Part shown: positions 7,923-16,710 of the stretch, in pieces
Numbering within the stretch: the stretch's first letter is position 1
Layout of the letters: every line of letters begins with the position of its first letter
Source of the DNA: Bacteroidota bacterium
GTDB lineage: Bacteria > Bacteroidota > Ignavibacteria > Ignavibacteriales > Ignavibacteriaceae
Assembly (NCBI GenBank): GCA_023453665.1
Contig: JAEXTA010000092.1
Location: forward strand, 1-23,561
Reading direction: 5' to 3'
Length of the DNA: 23,561 nucleotides
Position numbers and translations under genes: made by a program
Notes under the pieces: model-generated
Told to the model about the DNA's origin: nothing
Databases searched by the model: none
The model's input: only the letters and a program-made list of their open reading frames with translations

Positions 7923-9268
7923 TGGATATTAAGGGAAAGAAAATATCGCTTATAGGCGCTTTCAGAAGCGGTATAGGCGCAGCAAAACTTGCTAAGAGAT
8001 TTGGCGCTGTTCCGTTTGTAAGTGATTCTTCCGATAATGAAAAAGTAAAAAGTTCCGTTGAACAGTTGAAGAATGAAAATATTTCATTTGAGATTGGACA
8101 ACATTCCGAAAAAGTATTTGATTGTGATTTAATGATTGTCAGTCCCGGAGTTCCTTCTGATGCACCGGTTTTGAAATCAGCATTACAGATAAAGATTAAA
8201 GTTATAAGTGAACTTGAATTTGCTGCATCATTCTGCAAAGGAAAAATTGTTGCAATAACCGGAACAAACGGTAAAACAACCACTACTAGTTTATGCGCAT
8301 ATCTTTTTAATATATGCGGAGCTAAAACATATTCAGCAGGTAACATCGGACTGGCATTTTCTGAAATTGCACCGGATGTAAATGAAAATGAATTTGTTGC
8401 ACTTGAGGTATCGAGTTTTCAACTTGACTTAATTGATAAATTCAAACCTGAAGTAGCAATGATACTTAACATTACTCCTGATCACCTTAACAGGTATGAT
8501 AATAAGTTTGAAAATTATATTGCATCAAAACTTCTTATATACAAAAACCAGGATGGAAAAGATCATTTAATTATTAATGCAGACAATGAAGTTCTTCTTA
8601 AATCAGTTACACAACATAAGAGCAATGATTTAATGTTCTCACTTGAGAATAATCAGATCAACGGTTGTTCATTAAATAACAATGTTGTTGAATTCAGAAA
8701 AAACGGGAAAGTAGAATTCTCCTGCAAAACATCTGACATTTTTATCAGGGGAGAACACAACATTGCAAATGCAATGGCTGTTATTTGCGCTACTAAAATT
8801 TTTGACTTCGATAATGAAAAAATTATTGAAGGACTAAGATCATTTAAAGGTGTTGAACACAGGCTTGAACTAGTAAGAGAAATTGACGGGGTTAAATTTA
8901 TTAATGACTCTAAAGCGACGAATGTTGATTCAGTCTGGTATGCATTAAGAAGTTTTAATGAACCAATATTCCTTATACTCGGCGGTCAGGATAAAGGAAA
9001 CGATTACAACCAGATTAAAGATCTTGTTATTGAAAAGGTGAAAAAGATTTACGCTATCGGTTCTTCAGCTGACAAAGTTTTTAATTTCTTCCACACTTTT
9101 GTAAAAGTTGAAATTAAAAATTCTTTGGAAGAAATTGTTGTCGCATCAGTGAATGAAGCTCGTGAAAATGAGATAATATTGCTTTCACCGGCGTGTGCCA
9201 GCTTCGATATGTTCAATAATTACGAACACCGTGGTGAAGTATTCAAAAAAGCAGTGAATGAATTATAA
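7922..9268 (+). CDS. murD: UDP-MurNAc-L-alanine:D-glutamate ligase MurD
   Basis: MurD adds D-glutamate to UDP-MurNAc-L-Ala using ATP. The protein has 448 residues. The N-terminal Rossmann-type UDP-binding domain begins LIGAFRSGIGAAKLAKRFG and continues with VSPGVP. The ATP loop GTNGKTTTTS lies at 114-123 (K118), the middle domain has LEVSSFQLD and ILNITPDHLNRY, and the C-terminal domain has FINDSKATNVDS and ILGGQDKG, both highly characteristic of MurD. It starts within the mraY stop (1-nt overlap) and abuts ftsW with no spacer. SFQLD here and SHSLE in MurE occupy equivalent positions and help tell the paralogues apart. Confidence 0.96.
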   Translation: MDIKGKKISLIGAFRSGIGAAKLAKRFGAVPFVSDSSDNEKVKSSVEQLKNENISFEIGQHSEKVFDCDLMIVSPGVPSDAPVLKSALQIKIKVISELEFAASFCKGKIVAITGTNGKTTTTSLCAYLFNICGAKTYSAGNIGLAFSEIAPDVNENEFVALEVSSFQLDLIDKFKPEVAMILNITPDHLNRYDNKFENYIASKLLIYKNQDGKDHLIINADNEVLLKSVTQHKSNDLMFSLENNQINGCSLNNNVVEFRKNGKVEFSCKTSDIFIRGEHNIANAMAVICATKIFDFDNEKIIEGLRSFKGVEHRLELVREIDGVKFINDSKATNVDSVWYALRSFNEPIFLILGGQDKGNDYNQIKDLVIEKVKKIYAIGSSADKVFNFFHTFVKVEIKNSLEEIVVASVNEARENEIILLSPACASFDMFNNYEHRGEVFKKAVNEL

Positions 9269-10402
9269 ATGAAAAAATTAGCCTTAACTGTCTTCTTCGA
9301 TGTGTTATTACTTATGCTGCTTGGGCTTGCCATAGTAATGAGCGCAAGCAGTTCATACAGCATTTTCAAGTTTGAAAGTTTGTATCATTTATTCAATTCA
9401 CATCTCGGCAAAGTGTTTATAGGTTTCGGAGTAATGGTGCTTTTTGCATTCATTCCTTATGAGATTTATAAAAATATCAGTAAGCCTGCGATATTTCTCA
9501 TAGCATTGGTGTTGCTGGTGACATTGTTTGTTGCACCAACTTACAAAGGTGCAGGCAGGTGGATCAATCTTGGTTTCATAACTTTTCAGCCAGCGGATAT
9601 GGCAAAACTTATTTTAATAATTCATCTCGCTGTTCTGATTGAAACTCGCAAAGAACTAATTGAAAGTTATAAAGAATCATTCATCCATTTATTCTTCTGG
9701 ATAATTATTATTTCAGTATTAGTTCTGGTTCAACCAAACATAAGCAATGCTGTAATACTGATGACAACAGGATTGACTGTTCTGTTTGTCGGTGGAGCAA
9801 GATTAAAACATATCGTTCTTTCTGCTCTCGGTGCATTAGGTGCAGGGATAACTGCAGCACTGATATATCCTCATTCACAAAAAAGAATTTTTACATATTT
9901 GAATAGTCTGCACAATGGCGGAGATATAAACTTACAGGTTAAACAAGCACTTCTTGGTTTAGGCAGTGGCGGTTTATTCGGAGTTGGAATGGGACACAGC
10001 AAACAGAACAACCTGTTTCTTCCTGAAGCTTATGGTGATTTTATTTTTGCAATACTTGGTGAAGAGACAGGATTTATTGGTTCTGTACTTATAATTTTAA
10101 GCTATCTGACATTGTTTATCGCCGGTGTTTTAATAGCGAAGAAAACTAAAGATAAATTCGGTCAGCTTGTTGCATTCGGAATAACATTCTCAATTATACT
10201 TAATGCATTTATTAATATTGCAGTTGCGACCGGGTTAGTACCCACAACAGGTTTACCCTTACCTTTTATCAGTTATGGCGGAACATCGCTGATTTTTCAA
10301 TGTATTGGTGTTGGTATTTTATTGAACATTGCAATAACAAATTCAATTGAACAGAATAAAACAAATGGATTAAATGTTGAACCGGTCAAACAATCCATAT
10401 AA
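9269..10402 (+). CDS. ftsW: Septal peptidoglycan glycosyltransferase FtsW (SEDS family)
   Basis: FtsW polymerises lipid II in complex with FtsI. The 377-residue protein has about ten hydrophobic helices. SEDS hallmarks are GAGRWINLGFITFQPAD (94-110), GLGSGGLFGVGMGHSKQNN, the extracytoplasmic LPEAYGDFIFAILGEE with the catalytic-position Asp at D257, and LPFISYGGTSLIF. Two signatures are off-consensus: QPAD where QPSE is common, and QPNISNA (155-161) where E. coli has QPDLGT; the latter resembles the NxSTA form I recall from Bacteroidota. It follows murD with no spacer and overlaps murG by 29 nt. FtsW rather than RodA is chosen from its place in the dcw cluster. Confidence 0.94.
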   Translation: MKKLALTVFFDVLLLMLLGLAIVMSASSSYSIFKFESLYHLFNSHLGKVFIGFGVMVLFAFIPYEIYKNISKPAIFLIALVLLVTLFVAPTYKGAGRWINLGFITFQPADMAKLILIIHLAVLIETRKELIESYKESFIHLFFWIIIISVLVLVQPNISNAVILMTTGLTVLFVGGARLKHIVLSALGALGAGITAALIYPHSQKRIFTYLNSLHNGGDINLQVKQALLGLGSGGLFGVGMGHSKQNNLFLPEAYGDFIFAILGEETGFIGSVLIILSYLTLFIAGVLIAKKTKDKFGQLVAFGITFSIILNAFINIAVATGLVPTTGLPLPFISYGGTSLIFQCIGVGILLNIAITNSIEQNKTNGLNVEPVKQSI

Positions 10403-11477
10403 GTTTTTATTTGCAGGCGGCGGAACCGGCGGACATTTGTTTCCCGCTGTTGCAGTAGCAGAAAAAATCAGAATAAAAAAACCAGAAGCAGAAATTTTAT
10501 TCGTCGGAACAAAAACCAGGATAGAAGGAAAAGTGATACCGGAACTCGGTTATAAATTTAGATCAATCTGGATAAAAGGATTTTCAAGAAAAATGACAAT
10601 TGAAAATTTATTGTTCCCGTTAAAAGTTATTGTATCAGTGTTTCAATCAATATTTATCAGCTTAAAGTTTAAACCAAATGTAGCAATTGGTTCAGGAGGA
10701 TATGTTGCGGGGCCCGCTGTATTCGGTGCAAAAGTAACAGGTTCAAAAGTAATATTACTTGAACAGAACAGTTATCCCGGAGTTACAACAAAGATATTGG
10801 AACGTTATGCAAATGATATTCATATTACTTTCGATGATTCAAAAAAATATTTTAAGAATAAAGAAAAGTTAAGATCAACCGGAAACCCGGTAAGACATTC
10901 ACTCACACTTAGCAATAGATCCGAGGCATTAAAGTATTTTGGATTAAGTGAAACAAAAAAGACATTGCTTGTTTTAGGCGGAAGTCTTGGTGCGGCTTCA
11001 ATCAATTCTGCAATGGCTGTTTGGCTTAAAGATTTTGAAAAGGAAGAAATCCAAATTATTTGGCAAACCGGAAAAAATTATTTTGAACAGAATAAAAATC
11101 TGGCGACAGGAATGAACTTCATTTCAGCATTTATTGATCGAATGGATTTAGCATACAGCGCTTGTGACCTTGTGCTTGCACGTGCCGGAGCCACAACAAT
11201 TTCAGAAATAACCGTTCTTGGTTTACCTGCTATACTTGTTCCATCACCAAACGTTGCAGAGAATCATCAATACTACAATGCAAAATCACTTGAATTAAGA
11301 AACGCAGCAGTGCTTATCAAAGATGCTGAAATAAATGAAAAAATGTTCAATGTTGCTTCGCGGCTTATTAATGATAGTAACAGACTTGAATCATTAAAAC
11401 AAAATGCAAAACAGTTAGGAAGACCGGATGCCGCTGATGTGATAGCAGATAACGCAATTAAATTGGCAGAAGTTTAA
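10374..11477 (+). CDS. murG: Lipid II synthase MurG (GlcNAc transferase)
   Basis: MurG transfers GlcNAc from UDP-GlcNAc to lipid I at the inner face of the cytoplasmic membrane. The 367-residue GT-B protein shows the three glycine-rich loops of the family: GGGTGGHLFPA (15-25), GSGGYVAGP (106-114) and GGSLGAASIN. The acceptor- and UDP-binding segments LLEQNSYPGVTTK and RAGATTISEITVLGLPAILVP are followed by ENHQYYNAKSL. The start at 10374 lies inside ftsW and gives a 29-nt overlap, the largest in the cluster. No later in-frame ATG precedes the first glycine loop, so this start is preferred. Confidence 0.96.
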   Translation: MLNRSNNPYKFLFAGGGTGGHLFPAVAVAEKIRIKKPEAEILFVGTKTRIEGKVIPELGYKFRSIWIKGFSRKMTIENLLFPLKVIVSVFQSIFISLKFKPNVAIGSGGYVAGPAVFGAKVTGSKVILLEQNSYPGVTTKILERYANDIHITFDDSKKYFKNKEKLRSTGNPVRHSLTLSNRSEALKYFGLSETKKTLLVLGGSLGAASINSAMAVWLKDFEKEEIQIIWQTGKNYFEQNKNLATGMNFISAFIDRMDLAYSACDLVLARAGATTISEITVLGLPAILVPSPNVAENHQYYNAKSLELRNAAVLIKDAEINEKMFNVASRLINDSNRLESLKQNAKQLGRPDAADVIADNAIKLAEV

Positions 11478-11479
11478 GT

Positions 11480-11938
11480 ATGACAGTTACTGAAAAAAAA
11501 ATATTCAGATATAACATGTCGATCTATTATCAATCGACAATAATTTACTTTGTTGCTGCTGTCATATACATGATAATTCGAGGTGAGTTTGTCGAAGATT
11601 CTTTTAAGTTGATTTTCAAAGATCCGATAATTTACTTTTTTGCTTTTATAGTCCTGATATCAATACTGGCTTTGTTATATAATCTGTACAAGAACAAATA
11701 TCTTGAAGTAAGCAGCGAAGGTATAGCTTTTGTAAACAGGTTCAGGACGAAAATATTTTTATTGAAAGACATTGTTGATATTAAAATCCTAAAGGGTAAA
11801 AAAGAAAACGGAAACAGAGTATTCAGACTTATAAGAATAAAATTGAATAACAGGCGACGCCCGATAATACTAAGACCTTATGATTACGAAAATGAAGAAT
11901 CATTAATCGAAACAATGCAGAATTTAAAACGAAACTAA
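11480..11938 (+). CDS. Membrane protein with predicted PH-like domain, unknown function
   Basis: I do not recognise this 152-residue protein. It has a basic N-terminus, two hydrophobic helices (about 17-34 and 49-69), then a soluble basic domain of about 80 residues. That domain reads as short beta strands (KYLEVSSEGIAFVNR, TKIFLLKDIVDIKI, RLIRIKLNN, PIILRPYD) ending in an amphipathic helix (NEESLIETMQNL). The pattern resembles bacterial PH-like (bPH/YdbT-type) domains behind two membrane helices. This is a fold guess with no catalytic motif. It lies 2 nt after murG and 4 nt before murC, so it is co-expressed with lipid II enzymes. A role at the membrane-associated Mur or division complex is inference only. 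Confidence 0.75.
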   Translation: MTVTEKKIFRYNMSIYYQSTIIYFVAAVIYMIIRGEFVEDSFKLIFKDPIIYFFAFIVLISILALLYNLYKNKYLEVSSEGIAFVNRFRTKIFLLKDIVDIKILKGKKENGNRVFRLIRIKLNNRRRPIILRPYDYENEESLIETMQNLKRN

Positions 11939-11942
11939 AATC

Positions 11943-13316
11943 ATGTTTAAGAATATTAAAAAAGTTCACTTTGTTGGTATCGGCGGAATAGGAATGAGCG
12001 GCATCGCAGAAATTCTTTTAAGCCAGGGATTCAGAATTTCAGGCTCTGATAAATCATTATCTGAAATTACTGACAGGCTTAGTGACCTTGGTATAGAAAT
12101 TTTTGAAGGTCATTCACCTGAAAATCTTCACGATGTCGATGTGCTTGTGTATTCATCCGCGGTAACAACAGATAACCCGGAAGTAAAAGCTGCTATAGAA
12201 AAAAAGATCCCGATCATTAAACGCTCTGAAATGCTTGCTGAAACAATGAGAATGAAATACGGAATCGGCATTGCAGGAACACACGGAAAAACAACCACCA
12301 CATCGATGGTTGGATTAACATTGACTGAAAGCGGAATTGATCCTACAATAATTGTTGGCGGTAAGTTAAGCGGACTCGGCGGAACGAATGCAAGACTCGG
12401 CAACGGAGAGTTTATTGTTGTTGAAGCAGACGAATTCGACAGAACATTTTTAAAACTTACTCCGACAATCGCTGCGATCACAACACTTGAGAGTGAACAT
12501 CTTGATACTTATAAAGATCTCGATGATATAAAATCTGCATTCATAGAATTTGCAAATAAAGTTCCGTTTTATGGTTTTGTTGTTCTTTGTCTTGATGAAC
12601 CGGCGTTGCAGGATATTATCCCGCAGATAAACAAAAGAATATTTACTTATGGATTGACCACGCAGGCTGATATAAGAGCTGTTGATATTGTTCATAATGA
12701 GTTTACAAGTTCATTCACAGTAAAATATCTTGGGAAAGAACTCGGGAAGATCACACTTAAAATTCCCGGAGTTCACAATGTAAAAAATGCATTGGTAGCT
12801 GTATGTATCGCAAAAGAACTTGGAATAGATTTTTCGATAATCAAAAAAGCTCTTGAATCATTCACCGGTGTTTACAGAAGATTTGAAGTTAAGTACAACA
12901 AAGAAGTTCTTGTGATCGATGATTACGCACATCACCCGACTGAAACAAGTGCAACACTTGCCGGAATTAGATCCGGCTGGGACAGAAGATTAGTCGCAAT
13001 ATTTCAACCGCATCTTTACAGCAGAACAAAAGATTTTTACCAGGAGTTTGGAAGATCGTTTCTTAACTCAGATATATTCATTTGTACAGATATTTATCCT
13101 GCGAGAGAGATGCCGATTGAAGGAGTTACCGGAGAGATTATTTCAGAGGCTGCAAAGAGGTTCGGACACAAGAATGTTATATATGTAAAAGATAAAAACT
13201 CAGTTCCGCAGATATTAAATGAGATAAAAAAGGATGGCGATATTTTTGTTACAATGGGTGCCGGTGATATCTGGAAGTTCGGAATGCAGTTTGTAAAAAT
13301 GTTAAGTGAAAATTAA
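11943..13316 (+). CDS. murC: UDP-MurNAc:L-alanine ligase MurC
   Basis: MurC adds L-alanine to UDP-MurNAc, the first peptide step. The 457-residue protein opens with the UDP-binding loop HFVGIGGIGMSGIAEIL (9-25). The ATP loop AGTHGKTTTT (111-120, K116) has the His that distinguishes MurC from MurD, E and F. VEADEFDRTFLKL, TTLESEHLDTY, GVYRRFEVK, DDYAHHPTE and FQPHLYSRTKDF are all typical. It begins 4 nt after the PH-like protein gene and overlaps ftsQ by 1 nt (TAATG). In many Proteobacteria murB and ddl follow murC; neither is present here. Confidence 0.97.
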   Translation: MFKNIKKVHFVGIGGIGMSGIAEILLSQGFRISGSDKSLSEITDRLSDLGIEIFEGHSPENLHDVDVLVYSSAVTTDNPEVKAAIEKKIPIIKRSEMLAETMRMKYGIGIAGTHGKTTTTSMVGLTLTESGIDPTIIVGGKLSGLGGTNARLGNGEFIVVEADEFDRTFLKLTPTIAAITTLESEHLDTYKDLDDIKSAFIEFANKVPFYGFVVLCLDEPALQDIIPQINKRIFTYGLTTQADIRAVDIVHNEFTSSFTVKYLGKELGKITLKIPGVHNVKNALVAVCIAKELGIDFSIIKKALESFTGVYRRFEVKYNKEVLVIDDYAHHPTETSATLAGIRSGWDRRLVAIFQPHLYSRTKDFYQEFGRSFLNSDIFICTDIYPAREMPIEGVTGEIISEAAKRFGHKNVIYVKDKNSVPQILNEIKKDGDIFVTMGAGDIWKFGMQFVKMLSEN

Positions 13317-14092
13317 TGACAGATAAAAATGAAAAAAGAAATTCATCAAAATTAGGAAGAGTTATCTTTTCTGTATTAATTTTACTATTAATAATTTTGA
13401 TAATATCTCCGGCAAAAAAAGAGTACGAGGGAAAAGCAGAAGTGATTGAATTAACCGGTTGTAATCTTCTTTCTGAAAATGATTATCTCACTTTTGCCAG
13501 GTTGAATGATGTTAGTAAATTTAAAAATATTTCTCCTGCTATAGTTAAGGACAGGTTAGAAAAACATCCGTACATCTTACAAGCAGATGTACTTTTTGAG
13601 GGAACAAAAAAAATTAAAGCTTATATAACTGAAAAGTCCATCAAAGCGTTATTAATCGGGGGAAGTGATCCATTCCTGGTAACAAACAGATTTCAGTTAT
13701 TACCAATCTTTGCTAACACAAGATCGATTGATCTGCCGGTAATAAATAATCTTAAGTCTGATGATGGATTAAAATCATTAGCAGTAAAAAGAACTGATGA
13801 ACTTATTGAAGCATTTAAAATAATTGATGCTGCTTCACTTTCAGATGATAAAATTTATAAAAAGTTAGCTGAAATAAATCTTAGAAAAGGCGGGGATATA
13901 ATCCTTACATTCAGCGGATTAAACTCGCCGGTTATTTTCGGAAGAGGGAAAGAAGCTAAAAAGATTTTGGCACTTAGAACTATTATGAATGAAATGAATC
14001 CTGAATTTGCATCTTCAAATGAATACATGGATTTCAGATTTGATAATGCAGTTTATGTTGGTGCACCAAACAATACGGAACTTGTTGAATGA
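13316..14092 (+). CDS. ftsQ: Cell division protein FtsQ/DivIB
   Basis: FtsQ is a bitopic divisome protein that bridges the FtsA/FtsZ ring and the periplasmic synthases. The 258-residue protein has a charged cytoplasmic tail, one transmembrane helix at about 14-31, and a POTRA-like segment at about 40-112 (VIELTGCNLLSENDYL, then KDRLEKHPYILQADVLFEG and IKAYITEKS). The remaining beta-rich domain contains FLVTNRFQLLPIF and INLRKGGDIILTFSG. Sequence conservation is low, as usual, so the call combines topology, the 'HPYI.QADV' POTRA motif and the position between murC and ftsA. It overlaps murC by 1 nt and ftsA by 4 nt. Confidence 0.9.
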   Translation: MTDKNEKRNSSKLGRVIFSVLILLLIILIISPAKKEYEGKAEVIELTGCNLLSENDYLTFARLNDVSKFKNISPAIVKDRLEKHPYILQADVLFEGTKKIKAYITEKSIKALLIGGSDPFLVTNRFQLLPIFANTRSIDLPVINNLKSDDGLKSLAVKRTDELIEAFKIIDAASLSDDKIYKKLAEINLRKGGDIILTFSGLNSPVIFGRGKEAKKILALRTIMNEMNPEFASSNEYMDFRFDNAVYVGAPNNTELVE

Positions 14093-15339
14093 AAAAAGAA
14101 ATAATGGTTGGACTTGATTTGGGAACCACGAAAGTATGCGCAGTCATTGCAGAAAAAAATGATGAGGCGAACAGAATTGATATTCTTGGATTTGGAGTTG
14201 CGCCTTCTGAAGGCTTACACAAGGGATTGGTTGCTAACATTGGTAAAACTGCTGAAGCAATTAAGTCAGCAGTATCCATTGCATGCAACAGAGCTGGATT
14301 TGAAATTAATGTTGTGAACGTTGGTGTTGCGGGTGAACATATAACAAGTATCCGTCACAGAAATTATGTTACCATTAGCAGTGAAGATAAAGAAATCACA
14401 AAAGCTGATCTTGACAGACTTGAAGCGGATGTTAGGACAATACGCATTCCATCTGACAGACAGATACTTCACATTATTCCTGAAGAATATTCTGTTGATC
14501 ACCAGGGAGGAATTGAAAGTCCGATTGGAATGTCGGGTTCAAGACTTGAAGCGACCAATCATATAGTACTTGCTTCAATACCGGCAATTCAAAATATAAA
14601 AAAATCTGTTGAACGCGCTGGCCTGCAGGTTAAAGATTATATACTTCAGCCAATTGCATCAAGCTCGTCTGTTCTTGAAGAAAGTGAAAAAGATCTTGGT
14701 GTTGCTTTGATAGATATTGGCGGTGGCACAACCGACATTGCAATATTCCATAACAAAGCAATCAAACATACAAAAGTAATTGGCGTTGCCGGCAACCAGG
14801 TAACAAATGATATACGTGAATCACTTGGTGTTGTAACTGAAGAAGCTGAGATGTTGAAAAAAGAATATGGTTATGCTTCTGAGAGTGCAATAATAAAAGA
14901 AGAAGACATATTGATAAGAGGAGTTGGTGCAAGAGGGAATACTAAGATTCCAATCAGCTTATTAACACAGATAATAAGTTTGAGAATGAGAGAACTTTTT
15001 AGCCTGATTGATAATGAAATAAGAAGCGCCGGATTTAAGAATAAAATAAAAGCTGGTATAGTTTTAACAGGCGGTGGTTCATTGCTGAAAGGATGTACCG
15101 AATTAGCCGAAGAAGTTTTCGGATTACCAACACGTATCGGTGTTCCGCAAGAACTTGGTTCCGGATTATCAAATGAAATTGAAAGCCCTGAGTTTGCAAC
15201 TGTCGCTGGATTGATTCGCGGAATACCGGGTGGAAAATCAAGTGACTACCAGATCTTAATTAAGAAGAGTAAAGCGAAAAGTAAAAACAAACTTTCGCAG
15301 GTGTTTAAAAAAGTAAGACAATTTTTTGATGAATTATAA
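14089..15339 (+). CDS. ftsA: Cell division protein FtsA
   Basis: FtsA is the actin-like membrane tether for FtsZ. The 416-residue protein has the actin/HSP70 ATPase motifs: phosphate-1 GLDLGTTKVCAVIAE (8-22), phosphate-2 LIDIGGGTTDIAIF (207-220) and the adenosine loop GIVLTGGGSLLKG (323-335). The FtsA-specific 1C domain lies at roughly 83-163 and includes HIIPEEYSVD. The Lys-rich C-terminus ends in an amphipathic helix (KLSQVFKKVRQFFDEL), the expected membrane-targeting sequence. It overlaps ftsQ by 4 nt and precedes ftsZ by 23 nt. All key nucleotide-binding motifs are intact. Confidence 0.97.
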   Translation: MKKEIMVGLDLGTTKVCAVIAEKNDEANRIDILGFGVAPSEGLHKGLVANIGKTAEAIKSAVSIACNRAGFEINVVNVGVAGEHITSIRHRNYVTISSEDKEITKADLDRLEADVRTIRIPSDRQILHIIPEEYSVDHQGGIESPIGMSGSRLEATNHIVLASIPAIQNIKKSVERAGLQVKDYILQPIASSSSVLEESEKDLGVALIDIGGGTTDIAIFHNKAIKHTKVIGVAGNQVTNDIRESLGVVTEEAEMLKKEYGYASESAIIKEEDILIRGVGARGNTKIPISLLTQIISLRMRELFSLIDNEIRSAGFKNKIKAGIVLTGGGSLLKGCTELAEEVFGLPTRIGVPQELGSGLSNEIESPEFATVAGLIRGIPGGKSSDYQILIKKSKAKSKNKLSQVFKKVRQFFDEL

Positions 15340-15351
15340 AATAACCCATAC

Positions 15352-15358
15352 AAGGAGG
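15352..15358 (+). promoter_or_regulatory. Strong Shine-Dalgarno of ftsZ
   Basis: AAGGAGG lies 4 nt before the ftsZ ATG, in the only real intercistronic spacer (23 nt) of the cluster. Most upstream junctions lack a comparable site. This suggests that ftsZ is initiated independently and more strongly than the coupled genes before it. Confidence 0.8.
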
Positions 15359-15362
15359 ACCT

Positions 15363-16637
15363 ATGTCGCGATTCGCAACAATAGACCGTGAGAGACCATC
15401 TTCTGCAGTACTTAAAGTTGTAGGCGTTGGTGGCGGCGGATGCAATGCTATTGAAAGTATGATAGCCCGCGGACTCACAGGTGTTGAATACATTGCCGTG
15501 AATACAGATGCCCAGGTTTTAAACAGCAGCAGCGCCAATCATAAAATACAGTGCGGTGCGGGCATAACCAGAGGGTTAGGTGCAGGCGCTGATCCTAATG
15601 TTGGTAAAAAATCAATCGAAGAGGACCGCGAAAGAATCGCAGATGCACTTGCAGGCAGCGACATGGTTTTTGTAACTGCAGGTATGGGTGGTGGAACCGG
15701 AACCGGCGGAGCGCCTGTTGTGGCATCCATTGCTAAAAGTATTGGTTCTCTTGTTGTTGGCATTGTCACCAAACCATTCAGATGGGAAGGTAAAAAAAGA
15801 ATGCTCAATGCAGAACAGGGAATAGAGGAATTCAAACAGTACGTAGACAGCTTAATCGTTATTCCAAATGAAAGGCTTCTTAGTATACTTGACAAAAACA
15901 CAAATGCATTTACAGCATTCGATAAACCAAATGAAGTTTTGTATGAAGCAACACGAGGTATTGCAGACATCATCACTGTTGAAGGTTTAATCAATGTTGA
16001 CTTTGCTGATGTGCGTTCTGTTATGAATCAGAGCGGCGAAGCTTTAATGGGATGTGGAATTGCAAGTGGTGAGAACAGAGCTATTGAAGCTGCACAAAAA
16101 GCAATTTCAAGTCCATTACTGGAAGGAATAAACATCAAAGGTGCAAAAAGTGTCTTACTGAATGTAACCGGTTCAAATAATCTTACTATGCAGGAAATTA
16201 ATGAAGGAAATAATGTAATCTTTGAAGCAGCCGGTGAAGAAGCTAATGTGATATTTGGCTGCGTACGAAAAGAAGAAATGAATGATTACGTTTCATACAC
16301 AGTTATTGCTACTGGATTTGACGGTTCGCAACAGACTTATTCATCAAAAACATCAAAACCACAAACAAATAAAAGCCGCGATAATTACTTAATCAGCGGG
16401 GGATTTGATTTTTCTGATTCAAATGAAATTGATAAAAATGATCTTGATGTGCCCACGATCATTAGAGTAAAAAGCCCGAAACAAACTTTAAATGATAAAG
16501 AAGAAGAAATTCCAAATCCGGGTTTTAATCCCGGTGCTTCACGTTATGGATGGTCTAAAGAAAAAGCCAAAAAGAAAGACGAAGAAGAAAGTTTTGATGA
16601 AGACAGTTCTTCATTCCTCAGAATGATTATGGATTAA
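15363..16637 (+). CDS. ftsZ: Cell division protein FtsZ
   Basis: FtsZ is the tubulin-like GTPase that forms the division ring. The 424-residue protein has GVGGGGCNAIESM (21-33), the tubulin signature GMGGGTGTGGAP (107-118), and the T7 synergy loop NVDFADVRSVM (211-221), whose D213 and D216 activate the neighbouring subunit's GTP. A variable linker rich in Ser, Asn, Asp and Lys runs from about 330. The protein ends SSSFLRMIMD (415-424), matching the conserved C-terminal peptide in its FLR core but lacking the usual Pro-Ala before it (E. coli: IPAFLRKQAD). This peptide normally binds FtsA, encoded next door. It is the last large gene of the dcw cluster; no convincing terminator follows. Confidence 0.98.
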   Translation: MSRFATIDRERPSSAVLKVVGVGGGGCNAIESMIARGLTGVEYIAVNTDAQVLNSSSANHKIQCGAGITRGLGAGADPNVGKKSIEEDRERIADALAGSDMVFVTAGMGGGTGTGGAPVVASIAKSIGSLVVGIVTKPFRWEGKKRMLNAEQGIEEFKQYVDSLIVIPNERLLSILDKNTNAFTAFDKPNEVLYEATRGIADIITVEGLINVDFADVRSVMNQSGEALMGCGIASGENRAIEAAQKAISSPLLEGINIKGAKSVLLNVTGSNNLTMQEINEGNNVIFEAAGEEANVIFGCVRKEEMNDYVSYTVIATGFDGSQQTYSSKTSKPQTNKSRDNYLISGGFDFSDSNEIDKNDLDVPTIIRVKSPKQTLNDKEEEIPNPGFNPGASRYGWSKEKAKKKDEEESFDEDSSSFLRMIMD

Positions 16638-16710
16638 TTAAAATAGTTTTTGTTCCGAAAATGTTGTGCAGGAAAAGTAACGATACATATAAACATCTAA
16701 AGGAGTGCAT

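Noticed and set aside
7909..8346. Minus-strand ORF of 145 codons over murD
   Set aside because: It is antisense to the MurD N-terminal and ATP-binding region, with no ribosome site or family resemblance.
15539..15994. Minus-strand ORF of 151 codons over ftsZ
   Set aside because: It is antisense to highly conserved FtsZ sequence and reads as low-complexity Ser/Pro/Ala; a shadow frame.
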